Shown here one piece after another: positions 1 through 8,936 of a stretch of DNA of 64,000 nucleotides (positions are counted from its first letter, which is position 1; each line of letters starts with the position of its first letter). The DNA comes from Lentisphaera araneosa HTCC2155 (GTDB lineage: Bacteria > Verrucomicrobiota > Lentisphaeria > Lentisphaerales > Lentisphaeraceae). The notes beneath the pieces are model-generated. The model had not been told where the DNA came from and ran no database searches. It saw only the letters and a program-made list of their open reading frames with translations. The DNA lies in assembly GCF_000170755.1 (NCBI RefSeq), contig NZ_ABCK01000014.1, forward strand, positions 100,690 through 164,689, in the 5' to 3' direction. Position numbers and translations under genes: made by a program.

Positions 1-1
1 T

Positions 2-1867
2 CCTAGCACAGAAGTTTTTACTCTGCAATTGAGCCCACAACGCTCCTCTGCTTATGCTTTTGGCAAGAAAGAAAGTAAAAAACTGCAATTAGGAGAACTG
101 AACTCAGAGCGCGACCGTGGCTTACTACTACTCATGTTCATGAATCACGAACTGCTCGCCATTGAACTTATGGCTCAAGCCATTCTCAAATTTCACCACT
201 CAGTACCCGAAGCTTTTCTTCGTGGGCTCGTACAAACGATCATTGATGAACAAAAACATTGCCGGCTTTACCTCAAACGCCTCCAAGAACTCAATTGCCA
301 AGCGGGTGATTTGCCTCTAAGTAGTTTTTTCTGGGATTGTCTCTCGCAAGTTGAATCTCCTCAAGCTTATTTGGCCGGCATGAGTTTAACCCTGGAGCAA
401 GCCAACCTCGACTTCACCCATCATTACCGCGATGTGTTTGCTGCTGTTGGCGATCAAAAGACTGCCGATATTTTGAAAGTGGTTTACGAAGACGAAATCC
501 GTCACGTCCAATTCGGTGTCGATTGGATGAACAAATGGAATCATGACTCTAGTTTTTGGGATTATTATCTTCACCACCTTCCTGCATCACTGGATCCCAA
601 TCGTGCAAAATCTACTGTCTACTTTGACATGAAAGGTCGACTAGCCGCCAAGATGGATCAAGACACCATTTTACAGTTCAAACTCCATAGCAGTAGCCGT
701 GGCAGAAGCCCTAACATCTGGCTTTTTAATCCTGCCGCAGAACTCGAATCTCACAAAATCTCCGCACCAAAAAGTTACTCCACCATACAACAGGACTTAG
801 CCCCCCTGCTCATCCCTCTCTGTAAGAAAGATGACATCCTCCTCACCTCACACCCCATTGACTTAAAGACTCTTGATACTTTTTATAACTTGACCTTTTC
901 TTTGCCCGAAAATTACACTCATGCTGATACGGTAAAACTCTTAGATAGACATAAGCCAGGACAAATTAAAGCTTGGGGTAAAAGCCCTGTAATTGAAAGG
1001 CAGACGCAAGCTATTAGAAAAAAACAATCTCAGAGTTTTAAAACTAAAAACTGGGATGAGCAATGGAAACAACTCTATTCAAAAGCTTATCAAGCTGCAG
1101 TGCACTCAAAACTCAAATCAGAATCCACTGCTCTTGATCTACAGGAAGCACAAGTTTTCTCAAGCCTAGATGAACTGCTTTCAAGTATGAAGCGTAATGA
1201 CCTTATGCTCAAAAGTCCTTTAGCAAGTACGGGCCGAGGTTGCCGACGAGTGCACCTCAATAAACTTGAAGAAGACGACCTAAGATGGATCCAAGGGGCC
1301 ATTAAACGCCAAGGAAAAATTTTAGCGGAAACCCACCGCGAGAGAATATACGATTTTTCAGCTCAATACGAAATCACTCGAGAGGGCAAACTTAAATTTC
1401 ACGGCCTCACAGAAATTGAAACCAAAGCTTTTGCGAATAGCGCAAATACTTGTGGTCCCTTTCATTCAAAATGGCCCCCAGACATCAAAAAATTTGTTTT
1501 TCAGCAAGGTAAAAATATCATCAAGGAGGGATTTGAACTCGTCGCACAAAAATGGGCTCAGATCATGTTAGAGATCAAGTTCACGGGACCATTTGCTCTC
1601 GATGGCTTCATCTGGCAAGACAAGGATCAATTTTACTTTCGTCCCATTTGTGAACTCAATCCTCGTTTAAGCATGGGACGAATTGCTCTAGAACTCAACC
1701 GTCCCTGCCAATCAGGATCATTGACCAAACTGAGTATTGGCGGGAAAGATTCTTTGCAAGAAGCTAGCGGAGGATTTAGTTTGAATAAACAAGGGAAAAT
1801 CACCTCCGCTGACCTCGTCCTCAACCCCGATGCTCAACAATTCTTCGCGCGTTTCCAAATCCTCTAG
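2..1867 (+). CDS. DUF455 ferritin-like protein fused to an ATP-grasp-like domain (5' end outside window)
   Basis: The reading frame is open from the first bases, so the N-terminus lies upstream; the TTG at 29 is only the first possible start inside the window. Counting from it, residues 30-170 form a helical DUF455/ferritin-like domain with the carboxylate/His pattern of a di-metal site (E41, E46, E74xxH77, E123, E156xxH159). The second half resembles an ATP-grasp fold: a glycine-rich loop with KSPLASTGRG near 395-404 and a late ELNPR (542-546) typical of a metal-binding strand. DUF455 proteins are usually single-domain, so the fusion is notable. Substrate and reaction are unknown; ATP-dependent ligation coupled to a metal-dependent oxygenase-like step is only a guess. 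It ends at a strong hairpin (1874-1901) shared with the convergent small gene. Confidence 0.75.
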   Translation, partial: PSTEVFTLQLSPQRSSAYAFGKKESKKLQLGELNSERDRGLLLLMFMNHELLAIELMAQAILKFHHSVPEAFLRGLVQTIIDEQKHCRLYLKRLQELNCQAGDLPLSSFFWDCLSQVESPQAYLAGMSLTLEQANLDFTHHYRDVFAAVGDQKTADILKVVYEDEIRHVQFGVDWMNKWNHDSSFWDYYLHHLPASLDPNRAKSTVYFDMKGRLAAKMDQDTILQFKLHSSSRGRSPNIWLFNPAAELESHKISAPKSYSTIQQDLAPLLIPLCKKDDILLTSHPIDLKTLDTFYNLTFSLPENYTHADTVKLLDRHKPGQIKAWGKSPVIERQTQAIRKKQSQSFKTKNWDEQWKQLYSKAYQAAVHSKLKSESTALDLQEAQVFSSLDELLSSMKRNDLMLKSPLASTGRGCRRVHLNKLEEDDLRWIQGAIKRQGKILAETHRERIYDFSAQYEITREGKLKFHGLTEIETKAFANSANTCGPFHSKWPPDIKKFVFQQGKNIIKEGFELVAQKWAQIMLEIKFTGPFALDGFIWQDKDQFYFRPICELNPRLSMGRIALELNRPCQSGSLTKLSIGGKDSLQEASGGFSLNKQGKITSADLVLNPDAQQFFARFQIL

Positions 1868-1873
1868 ACACAA

Positions 1874-1901
1874 AAAAAGCCCGGTATAAACCGAGCTTTT
1901 T
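1874..1901. terminator. Bidirectional rho-independent terminator
   Basis: An 11-bp stem (left arm AAAAAGCCCGG, right arm CCGAGCTTTTT, one C-A mismatch) with loop TATAAA lies between convergent genes. The A-rich 5' arm and T-rich 3' arm allow termination in both directions. Confidence 0.85.
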
Positions 1902-1922
1902 GTATCTCAATAAGTTTAAAAC

Positions 1923-2096
1923 TTACTTAAGATCGCAAGTAACTTCTTCTTTAATCTCAACACCGTCTTCGATGATGTCGATGATTCTTTGGTACTCGTC
2001 AGAGATTGGGCAACCACATGCGTGATCTTGTGTAGCGTGAAGTCTTGCTTGTTCCATGTGCCACTGGGCAACTTTAAGGTGTTGGTCAACGTTCAT
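1923..2096 (-). CDS. Small conserved-looking protein, 57 aa, with CGCP motif
   Basis: Reading leftwards from ATG at 2096, the frame gives MNVDQHLKVAQWHMEQARLH and continues through HACGCPISDEYQRI to an acidic end (EEVTCDLK). A good ribosome site (AAGGAAA) lies 6-10 bases upstream of the ATG, and the gene ends just before the shared terminator. The amphipathic N-terminal helix, CxC pair and third Cys near the C-terminus suggest a small metal- or redox-binding protein, but I do not recognise a family. It sits alone between the DUF455 gene and a sigma-factor gene, both pointing at or away from it, with its own leader of about 120 bases. Confidence 0.6.
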   Translation of the reverse strand: MNVDQHLKVAQWHMEQARLHATQDHACGCPISDEYQRIIDIIEDGVEIKEEVTCDLK

Positions 2097-2220
2097 AGTG
2101 TTTTCCTTGTTTTATCTATGTTAGGTTTAGTATTTTACTAAGTTTTAGTAATTTTTCTATATTAAATAAGGCTTTTTTTAACTTAAATAGATTGTTTTGT
2201 TAGATTTTGTTTACTTGAGC

Positions 2221-2826
2221 TTAACCGAGCTCGTGTTCTAATCGACGAACCTCTTCTTTGAGGCGATCTAAAATACGACGTTTGGATAAGTAAACACTAT
2301 TAACTGTCATCCCTAATTTCTTAGCAATTTCATCAGGAGCAACACCTTTACTATGCATTAAGAAACTTTCGATTGTATGAGCTTTAAACTCTCCCTTAAT
2401 ACGTTCCAAAGCCATATTGGCAATGTAGTTTCTCCATTCGCCATCCACTGCTTTTCTAAGCTCTGATTCTTCAATCTCTGGACTGAGTTCAAGAAGAGCT
2501 GCATTACGCTTTTCATAGGCTTGTTGAGCACGGACAAAATCAATCATTTCATTGCGAGAAACGCGATAAAGCCAGTAACGAAACTTACCTCGACCAGGAT
2601 TGTACTTAAAGCGGGCAATTTTCTCCCAAACTTTAATCATTACACGCTGTACAACTTCTTCGCAATCATGGTGATTGAGACCATTATTGCGAAGCGCTAT
2701 GTAAATGAAGCGCCTGTAAGCATCTGAAAAATCTTCCCAACTGCTTGCTGTCGTATTATCATTCTGAATTCTTTCAATTAAACTTTCCCTCGTTTTATAA
2801 GGGTCATTTCCAGAATGCTTATTCAC
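2221..2826 (-). CDS. ECF-type RNA polymerase sigma factor
   Basis: 201 aa. Region 2 is visible as YRRFIYIALRNN...EEVVQRVMIKVWEKI followed by FRYWLYRVSRNEMIDFVR, the core-binding and -10 recognition helices. Region 4 is the C-terminal HTH GVAPDEIAKKLGMTVNSVYLSKRRI. It starts 3 bases after the serS stop codon, so it is almost certainly co-transcribed with serS. No anti-sigma gene lies next to it; the downstream neighbour is the separate 57-aa gene. It resembles the sigma factor at 23264 in layout (long region-2 linker, C-terminal basic helix), suggesting the same planctomycete/lentisphaeral ECF group. The regulon cannot be read from the window. Confidence 0.88.
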   Translation of the reverse strand: MNKHSGNDPYKTRESLIERIQNDNTTASSWEDFSDAYRRFIYIALRNNGLNHHDCEEVVQRVMIKVWEKIARFKYNPGRGKFRYWLYRVSRNEMIDFVRAQQAYEKRNAALLELSPEIEESELRKAVDGEWRNYIANMALERIKGEFKAHTIESFLMHSKGVAPDEIAKKLGMTVNSVYLSKRRILDRLKEEVRRLEHELG

Positions 2827-2829
2827 AAC

Positions 2830-4107
2830 CTAGCCCTCTGCGCTAATCTCTGTCAAGCCGCCCATATAGGGTACGAGAACATCTGGAACTTCGATTGAAC
2901 CATCAGCTCTTTGGTAAGTTTCCATGAGCGCGACAATACAGCGAGGAAGTGCTAAACCAGAACCATTGAGTGTGTGGAGAAGCTTAGCTTTTTTCTCTGT
3001 CTCTTCTTTGTAGCGAATCTTACAACGACGTGATTGGAAGTCTTCAAAGTTCGAGCAAGAAGAAACCTCTAAGTAACGCTCGGTTCCTGGTGCCCATACT
3101 TCGATATCGTAGCATCGTGCCGCAGAAAAACCTAAATCACCAGAGCAAAGCTCAATTACTCTATAGTGAAGACCGAGTTGCTGAAGCAAGTGCTCCGCAT
3201 CAGCTAATAACATTTCTAATTCAGTGTAAGACGTTGAAGGTTCAACAAACTTTACCATCTCTACTTTTGAGAATTGGTGGACTCGTAAAATACCTCTTGA
3301 ATCTTTACCTGCTGCACCAGCTTCTCTACGGAAACAAGGCGTGTAAGCTGTGTAGGCAATCGGTAGCTCTTTCGCATCGAGAATTTCGTCTGCATGAATA
3401 TTTGTAACGGGAACTTCAGCCGTCGGAACTAGATAGAGGTTGTCTTCTGGTGCGTGATAAATTTCTTCCGCAAACTTAGGCAATTGTCCCGTACCCGTCA
3501 TCGCTTTAGGATTTACTACGAAAGGTACCCAAGCCTCTTTATAGCCATTCTCTGTATTTTGATCTAAGAAAAAGTTAATGAGGGCACGTTCTAAACGAGC
3601 GCCTGCTCCTTTCCAAAGGTAGAAACCAGAACCTGAAATTTTTGCAGCACGAGGTAAATCTAAAATATCTAAATTTTGCCCCAAGTCCCAGTGAGCTTGT
3701 GGAGCAAAATCAAATTCAGGTTTTGTTCCCCAGCGACGAACTTCAGGGTTATCTTCTTCAGTCAAACCAACAGGAGTAAATTCTGATGGTGGATTCGGAA
3801 GTGATAAAAGTTTGGCATTAACTTGGCTAGAGAGTTCGGCTGCTTTGGCATCGAGCTCTTTGATTTGATCACCTAAGCTGCGAACGGCTTCCATTGCGGA
3901 ACTCGCATCTTCGCCATTCTTTTTCATGATACCGATTTGCTTAGATGCTGTATTGCGCTGAGATTTGAGCTCTTCAACTTTCACTGTGCTTTCACGCCAC
4001 TCAGTATCCCACGCAAGGATTTCGTTAACATCTACTTCTAGGCCGCGATCAGCCCATTTTTTCTTAAAGAAATCTGCATCTTCTCTAAATTTCTTGATAT
4101 CAATCAT
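2830..4107 (-). CDS. serS: Seryl-tRNA synthetase
   Basis: 425 aa, the usual bacterial length. Residues 1-105 form the long antiparallel coiled-coil arm that grips the tRNA-Ser variable arm. The class II catalytic core follows, with motif 2 FRREAGAAGKDSRGILRVHQ from residue 259 and motif 3 NGSGLALPRCIVALMET near 383. TAEVPVTN around 229-236 matches the serine/ATP-binding segment. It charges tRNA-Ser with serine in the cytoplasm. The MIDIKKFRED start is typical of the family. An ECF sigma gene follows after only 3 bases. The 147-base gap to the upstream UbiD gene is AT-rich and probably holds the promoter. Confidence 0.97.
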   Translation of the reverse strand: MIDIKKFREDADFFKKKWADRGLEVDVNEILAWDTEWRESTVKVEELKSQRNTASKQIGIMKKNGEDASSAMEAVRSLGDQIKELDAKAAELSSQVNAKLLSLPNPPSEFTPVGLTEEDNPEVRRWGTKPEFDFAPQAHWDLGQNLDILDLPRAAKISGSGFYLWKGAGARLERALINFFLDQNTENGYKEAWVPFVVNPKAMTGTGQLPKFAEEIYHAPEDNLYLVPTAEVPVTNIHADEILDAKELPIAYTAYTPCFRREAGAAGKDSRGILRVHQFSKVEMVKFVEPSTSYTELEMLLADAEHLLQQLGLHYRVIELCSGDLGFSAARCYDIEVWAPGTERYLEVSSCSNFEDFQSRRCKIRYKEETEKKAKLLHTLNGSGLALPRCIVALMETYQRADGSIEVPDVLVPYMGGLTEISAEG

Positions 4108-4254
4108 GCCATTAGGTCTCGTATATTTTGTAAAATCTCACTAAAATAAACCGCTCTATACAAAAACCTATCAGTTTTCGCTCTTTTTAAGTGAATTTTA
4201 TAGGGAGACTTGAGCAGAAAAGAATCAGACTCTAAACCTACTCAATACAAATGC

Positions 4255-6069
4255 CTATTTGAAATACTTCCCTAGGATTTCATCAGCTCGTTTTGCCACA
4301 TCAGGATCCTCTTCCAAAACGGGTGCATGGTGCCTTTTAATTCGAGCGTCAATAATCATCGGAGCCTCACAAGCCCAGTGCTTATCCACTACGTCTGAGT
4401 TTAAGCCATAAATATCTGCGGCTGGATCAGAACGCGTAAAAGTTAGCCATAGGAAATTGCTGATTGATTCAGCACAAAATTCAGCTTCTTCTGTAAGGAT
4501 CACCATTGCGATTCCTTCCCCTGCTATTAACTCACGCGAAAGTCTTTCGCCCTCTTCTCGAGCTTGTTCACGACTCTGCCATTTACCGATATCTAAAGCC
4601 ACAACTCCATCCATCACTAAATGAGCTTGTCCTTCAAAGGGACTCTTAAAATCGGAAGGGATTGTTGTGGATAAAGTACGTTTACGATTACCGCAAGCAA
4701 TAGCAACTAATTTTGACCCCTTATTAAGTTCAGTACTTGAGTAATCTAGAGTATCCATGGTCGTGCATGTATGGAAATGTAGATCTCGAGAGAAATCTAA
4801 GCGTTCGAGTGCGTACTTAAAAAACTTTTCATAGTTATGAACGTGAGGTGCCACTTCATCTCCATCTCCTAAAAGAAAAAGGTATTTAGCTAATGAAAGC
4901 TGACCTTTGCCTAAAATAGCATGGGCAATTGTATGCAACTCATAGGGCTCCCCATCATCACAATAAGGTAAATAACGATCTTCCGCTGTAGCTAATAGCA
5001 AAGGATGAACTCCTGCCTCATCCACCGCATTGAGCTCGCGCAAGCCTGGCAATTCAGATGGTAAGACTTCTCCCGTCAGATGGTGAATGACATCTCCAAA
5101 AGAGGTGTCTTCCTGTGGGGGACGTCCCACAACTGTAAAGGGCCAAATTGCGTCTTTGCGGTGAAAGACTTTTTCAATCTTCATGTAAGGCAAATTATGA
5201 GTTAAGCTGTAGTAACCCAAGTGATCACCAAATGGGCCTTCTGGCTTCAAGTCATCTTCGTCGACGGTACCTAAAATACAAAAGTCTGCTTCAGCAGCAA
5301 CTGTCCAATCTTTGTACTTGGAATAGCGCCAGCGGCGTCCTTGTAATAAGCCAGAGAATACAACTTCGGGCAAGCCTTCCGGCAAGGGCATCACAGCTGA
5401 AAAAGTCATTGAAGGTGGACCACCGACAAAAATTGCCACTCGAAAAGGTTTTTTAGCTTTCCTGTGAGCTTCGTGATGAACGCCTATGCCGCGATGAATC
5501 TGGTAATGCAGGCCGATCTCTTCGTCTTTTTTATAGTCATTTCCTGTAAGTTGAATACGGTACATGCCTAAGTTCGAGTTCATCGGCCCCGGCTTCTCAA
5601 CCTCTTCGCTATAAACTTGTGGGAGAGTCACAAAGGAACCACCATCTTTCTCCCAGCAAACAATTTTTGGCAAATCACTAATTTTTGTTTCGCACTCCAT
5701 TACAGGAGCCGATTTAACTTTTTTAGGTAAGGTATGAATCAACTCTTTTAAAAGGGGAAAAACTTTCCATGGACGCTTTTTTAAAGCATTTACTTTTTCT
5801 TTATCCGCTTTGTAGGAAAGCAATTCTTTCACTGTTGCACAACGCCCCTGAAAAATAGACTCTGTCTGCTCCACACTGGCGAACAAATTTGAGACGCAAG
5901 CGAATGGCGTCCCTTTAACTTTTTCAAATAACACTGCCCCACCACCGCGTTCGTAAACACGTCGTTGAATGTAAGCCATTTCAAGGTTTGGGTCAACTTC
6001 TTCTTTGATGCGAATCAAGCGCCCTTCGCGATCGAGGCCTTCTACTAATTCCTTGGTACTTGTATACAA
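4255..6069 (-). CDS. UbiD-family prenylated-FMN decarboxylase
   Basis: 604 aa, longer than E. coli UbiD (about 500 aa) and like the long UbiD forms common in bacteria that make menaquinone. Diagnostic segments are NSNLGMYRIQ (164-173, metal/prFMN-phosphate site), GGPPSMTFSAVMPLPEG (216-232) and EGPFGDHLGYY (277-287), which carries catalytic carboxylates. The family performs non-oxidative decarboxylation of aromatic or unsaturated acids with prenylated FMN. A role in quinone biosynthesis is the likeliest reading, but no UbiX or other quinone gene is visible here, so the substrate is inferred. It stands alone, with an AT-rich divergent promoter region (6070-6222) shared with the zinc-ribbon gene. 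Confidence 0.88.
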   Translation of the reverse strand: MYTSTKELVEGLDREGRLIRIKEEVDPNLEMAYIQRRVYERGGGAVLFEKVKGTPFACVSNLFASVEQTESIFQGRCATVKELLSYKADKEKVNALKKRPWKVFPLLKELIHTLPKKVKSAPVMECETKISDLPKIVCWEKDGGSFVTLPQVYSEEVEKPGPMNSNLGMYRIQLTGNDYKKDEEIGLHYQIHRGIGVHHEAHRKAKKPFRVAIFVGGPPSMTFSAVMPLPEGLPEVVFSGLLQGRRWRYSKYKDWTVAAEADFCILGTVDEDDLKPEGPFGDHLGYYSLTHNLPYMKIEKVFHRKDAIWPFTVVGRPPQEDTSFGDVIHHLTGEVLPSELPGLRELNAVDEAGVHPLLLATAEDRYLPYCDDGEPYELHTIAHAILGKGQLSLAKYLFLLGDGDEVAPHVHNYEKFFKYALERLDFSRDLHFHTCTTMDTLDYSSTELNKGSKLVAIACGNRKRTLSTTIPSDFKSPFEGQAHLVMDGVVALDIGKWQSREQAREEGERLSRELIAGEGIAMVILTEEAEFCAESISNFLWLTFTRSDPAADIYGLNSDVVDKHWACEAPMIIDARIKRHHAPVLEEDPDVAKRADEILGKYFK

Positions 6070-6222
6070 CTTTTATCCCTATTGTTTTCGCAAACAATAG
6101 TCCATTTTCCTACCGTATAAATTTTTAAAGACAAAAAACCTCGAAAATTAGTAAATTTTCATATTGTATCCCCTTACAAAATGCTTAATTTTAATTAAAT
6201 ACTAATAATTAATTGTAAGTCT

Positions 6223-6762
6223 ATGTCTAAACTGCTATTTAACCTCTCTTGTCCCCGCTGCGACACCGTAGTAAGGATTCAACATAAAAAGACTGATTAC
6301 GAATGTTCACGTTGTCATTTCAAGATTTTTATAAATGACTCGCACAACCTATTAGAAGGCTACTCAAGTGGCAAATTCAAAGACCTCGAAGTCATTGAAA
6401 ATTCTGTAAGTGAATTTGTCGATGGTACACGCAAAGAGGGTCTAAGCCTAACTTTTCACGAAATGATAGAAGAAGAAGTTCAAGAAGAGGACGTTGAACC
6501 TAGTTTTGGCAATATCGATGATATTGATGGTAAGTCTTCTCATACACAAGTGATTAACTTGAGTTTTGATCCCACGAAAGTTCTCGATGAATACACTGCA
6601 AAAAAGAATGCAAGCAAAAAAAAAATGAGTCTCAATCAAGCCATCGAAAATGCTAAGCATGCCAGAACAGAAGTTAGCAACTTCAATCGCTACCTGCTCA
6701 TTGGAGGAATTGTTTTAGCTTTTATAATTATCCTCATCATATTTATTTTAGGTGCTAATTAA
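6223..6762 (+). CDS. Zinc-ribbon protein with C-terminal membrane anchor
   Basis: 179 aa. Two Cys pairs, C10-x2-C13 and C28-x2-C31, make a short N-terminal zinc ribbon; the middle is acidic and low in hydrophobics (EEEVQEEDVEPSFGNIDDID); residues 155-177 form one hydrophobic helix (LLIGGIVLAFIIILIIFIL) ending the chain. This is the layout of planctomycete/lentisphaeral 'zinc-ribbon plus tail anchor' proteins of unknown role. The next gene starts 9 bases downstream, so the two are likely an operon. Function unknown; a regulatory or adaptor role at the membrane is inference. Confidence 0.7.
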   Translation: MSKLLFNLSCPRCDTVVRIQHKKTDYECSRCHFKIFINDSHNLLEGYSSGKFKDLEVIENSVSEFVDGTRKEGLSLTFHEMIEEEVQEEDVEPSFGNIDDIDGKSSHTQVINLSFDPTKVLDEYTAKKNASKKKMSLNQAIENAKHARTEVSNFNRYLLIGGIVLAFIIILIIFILGAN

Positions 6763-6771
6763 GGTCTAACT

Positions 6772-7560
6772 ATGCCTCTTTGGAAACTTACCAAGCAGGC
6801 CGAACGTTTAACTTTATGCAATTATCGCATAAAGCCTGAGGCACTCGATCACCTTCTTCCCCAAGGAACTCGTGCCCGCATCCACAATGGTCGCGCATTT
6901 GGTGGAGTCACAATTAAAAACTATAATTGTCAAAAATACGATATCGCCGCTTATCTCATGGGTTTTCCCTACGAAATCATCTTACATAGTGTCGCAATTG
7001 AATGGGATGAAGGCAAAGAAATAAAGCATGGCTTGCTCATTTTAGCTCTACACAACTCCTCTCGCATGTCGGCTTTTTTATCCAAAAAACTTTACCCTGT
7101 CAAATGCAACTATGTTCAATTTGAGGCTGAGGAACACTTTTCATCTTATTTGTTTAAAGCTCACACCAAGCAACACGACGTCTACTTACATGCCGGCATG
7201 GAACCCCACTTTGCCGAAGAATCTTTTTTCTCCTCTGCACGCGAAGCAGGAAACTTCTTTCAGGAATCTCTCATCCACCAACATTCACTTAATCAAAAAA
7301 ATGGTCGCTTCTTCCAATCCCTAGCTGAAGGTCAATGGACATGCCAAGCTTTGGATATCCGTGAATTTAGCTCGCAATTTTTTGAAGCCAACTTCGACCC
7401 CAAAGACATCGAAGTGGATCATGCGGTTATGATGCAAAAACTCGAACCTAGTTGGTGCGGTTCCGTGGGCGAAGAAAAAGAAGTCATTAGCTCATCTTTT
7501 GCCATGAATCAAAAAAGTGCTCGGAAAGCCACCAAGTCGTCACTTGGACTTAATAATTAA
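6772..7560 (+). CDS. DUF2071-like (acetoacetate-decarboxylase-fold) protein
   Basis: 262 aa. The start (MPLWKLTKQAERLTLCNYRIKPEALDHLLPQGTR, cited here in part) followed by ARIHNGRAFGGVTI matches the DUF2071/YqjF pattern of an N-terminal Trp, 'LxxLLPxG' and a 'GxAfvgv' strand. DUF2071 proteins share the acetoacetate-decarboxylase-like beta fold but mostly have no known activity. The C-terminal 40 residues are polar and probably disordered. It follows the zinc-ribbon gene by 9 bases on the same strand. I see no catalytic Lys that could be assigned confidently. The family call is moderate; the function is open. Confidence 0.55.
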   Translation: MPLWKLTKQAERLTLCNYRIKPEALDHLLPQGTRARIHNGRAFGGVTIKNYNCQKYDIAAYLMGFPYEIILHSVAIEWDEGKEIKHGLLILALHNSSRMSAFLSKKLYPVKCNYVQFEAEEHFSSYLFKAHTKQHDVYLHAGMEPHFAEESFFSSAREAGNFFQESLIHQHSLNQKNGRFFQSLAEGQWTCQALDIREFSSQFFEANFDPKDIEVDHAVMMQKLEPSWCGSVGEEKEVISSSFAMNQKSARKATKSSLGLNN

Positions 7561-7706
7561 GACTCATTAGACTCCAAAGTTTAACCTCAAAAACGAGTAG
7601 CCGACACCCTTATTAACGACCAGAATTAGACTCAGATATCAGGGTCATTTTTTGCTTTTAATAATGTGGTGTTTTATATTCTCTGTACTTTGGAAAGGAG
7701 AAAGTT

Positions 7707-8660
7707 ATGGCGCATAATCGTATTAAGGAAATTTGTGAAGATCAGGCCGTTTATTATCTTGTAACAAACCGCATTGCTGGTGGTCGCATGTTGTTCAAAG
7801 ATTTTGAAAAACATAAATTCAAGGAACTACTTTTTGCGGGTTGCGCAAGACTTAGTTATCAGGTGATTGATTATGTTTTTATGGATAATCATTTTCATCT
7901 TTTGGTTAAGATTCCCCCTACTTCGAATATGGATGATGTGGAGCTTTTAAATCGCTATCGACTTCATAAGCAAAACGAAGAAGTCGAGTTTATTAGTTCT
8001 GAGCAGAAGGATGATTTCAGAGAACAAATTCACGATATTTCATTCATAATTGGCAATTTTGAGCAAAGGTTCGTTCAGTGGTTTAATAAGGAACATTCAT
8101 CTTGGGGTCGTTTATTTGGTCAGAGGTTTGATTCAGAAATGATTGAAGTTTCCCCTCAATCAGATTCTTTGCTTCGGGTTATGGCTTACATCAGTTTGAA
8201 TCCAGTTCGTGCTGGAATTGTCACTGATCCAAAAGATTTCTTTTTCTGTGGATATGCTGATCGCCTCGCTGGTGGAAGTGTTGGAGATTGTGATAATGAC
8301 TTTTTTGACATCTTTTGTCGTGAAATTGAAGCTCATGACATCAGAGATAAGCGAACGCATTTTAGGGAGGTTTTTAGAGCTTATATGCTTGGCTTGCGAC
8401 GTCATAAGAATGCTGATTCGCAAACCTTGGCTGAATTCTTTCGGGAGGTGAATTTATCTGAGGAATTAGCCTGGGATGATCTCTTCATTCACAAGTGTCG
8501 ATTCTTCACCAAATGCCTAGTCATAGGGTCTGAGGCTTTTGTTCGGGAGAAGTTGGCCAAGTACTCCCAAAAAATGAAATGGAAGCGGATTCATGAGCCT
8601 TATACTGAAGATGAATGGAATGATATTTATTCACTCAAACCTCGTAGGCGATCGGGCTAA
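7707..8660 (+). CDS. REP-associated (IS200-like) tyrosine transposase, RAYT
   Basis: 317 aa. YYLVTNRIAGGRMLF and then MDNHFHLLVKIP carry the HUH-type His pair (H62-F-H64). GRLFGQRFDSEMIE and AYISLNPVRAGIV, with Y161 a candidate nucleophile, complete the Y1-transposase pattern. RAYTs are single-copy, domesticated relatives of IS200/IS605 transposases that act on short palindromic REP repeats. A strong Shine-Dalgarno (AAAGGAG) precedes the ATG. No IS200-type end structures are visible beside the gene, which fits a RAYT rather than an active IS. It sits at the left border of the accessory region with the structured island and the toxin-like pair. Palindromic repeats elsewhere in the window (11276, 34494) are possible substrates. 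Confidence 0.85.
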   Translation: MAHNRIKEICEDQAVYYLVTNRIAGGRMLFKDFEKHKFKELLFAGCARLSYQVIDYVFMDNHFHLLVKIPPTSNMDDVELLNRYRLHKQNEEVEFISSEQKDDFREQIHDISFIIGNFEQRFVQWFNKEHSSWGRLFGQRFDSEMIEVSPQSDSLLRVMAYISLNPVRAGIVTDPKDFFFCGYADRLAGGSVGDCDNDFFDIFCREIEAHDIRDKRTHFREVFRAYMLGLRRHKNADSQTLAEFFREVNLSEELAWDDLFIHKCRFFTKCLVIGSEAFVREKLAKYSQKMKWKRIHEPYTEDEWNDIYSLKPRRRSG

Positions 8661-8848
8661 ATTAACCCTCAACTTACTCCTATAAATTCGACTTAGTCAG
8701 GACGACCTCAAAATCGTCTTGATTGAGTCGTTTTTCTTTTAGCTGTAAATGTACGTCTTCGGCTAAGTTTTGGCTTGAATCTCTGCGCTTTTAATCGGCA
8801 AAAAGAAAAAGTTGAGTTTTTACACCATTTTGCCCCCCTAAATACAGA

Positions 8849-8875
8849 AAAAGAGCCCCGATTTGAGACTCTTTT
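8849..8875. terminator. Hairpin terminator
   Basis: A 7-bp stem (AAAAGAG / CTCTTTT) with an A/T-rich base on both sides lies about 190 bases after the RAYT stop. On the minus strand it would also terminate the toxin/immunity transcript, were it not now separated from it by the GC-rich island. Confidence 0.55.
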
Positions 8876-8936
8876 CACTCAGCCTTTTTTAAAGGCCTGT
8901 CCTTCAATTTTTTTTTGTCGTGGTCGAATGAAGTGA

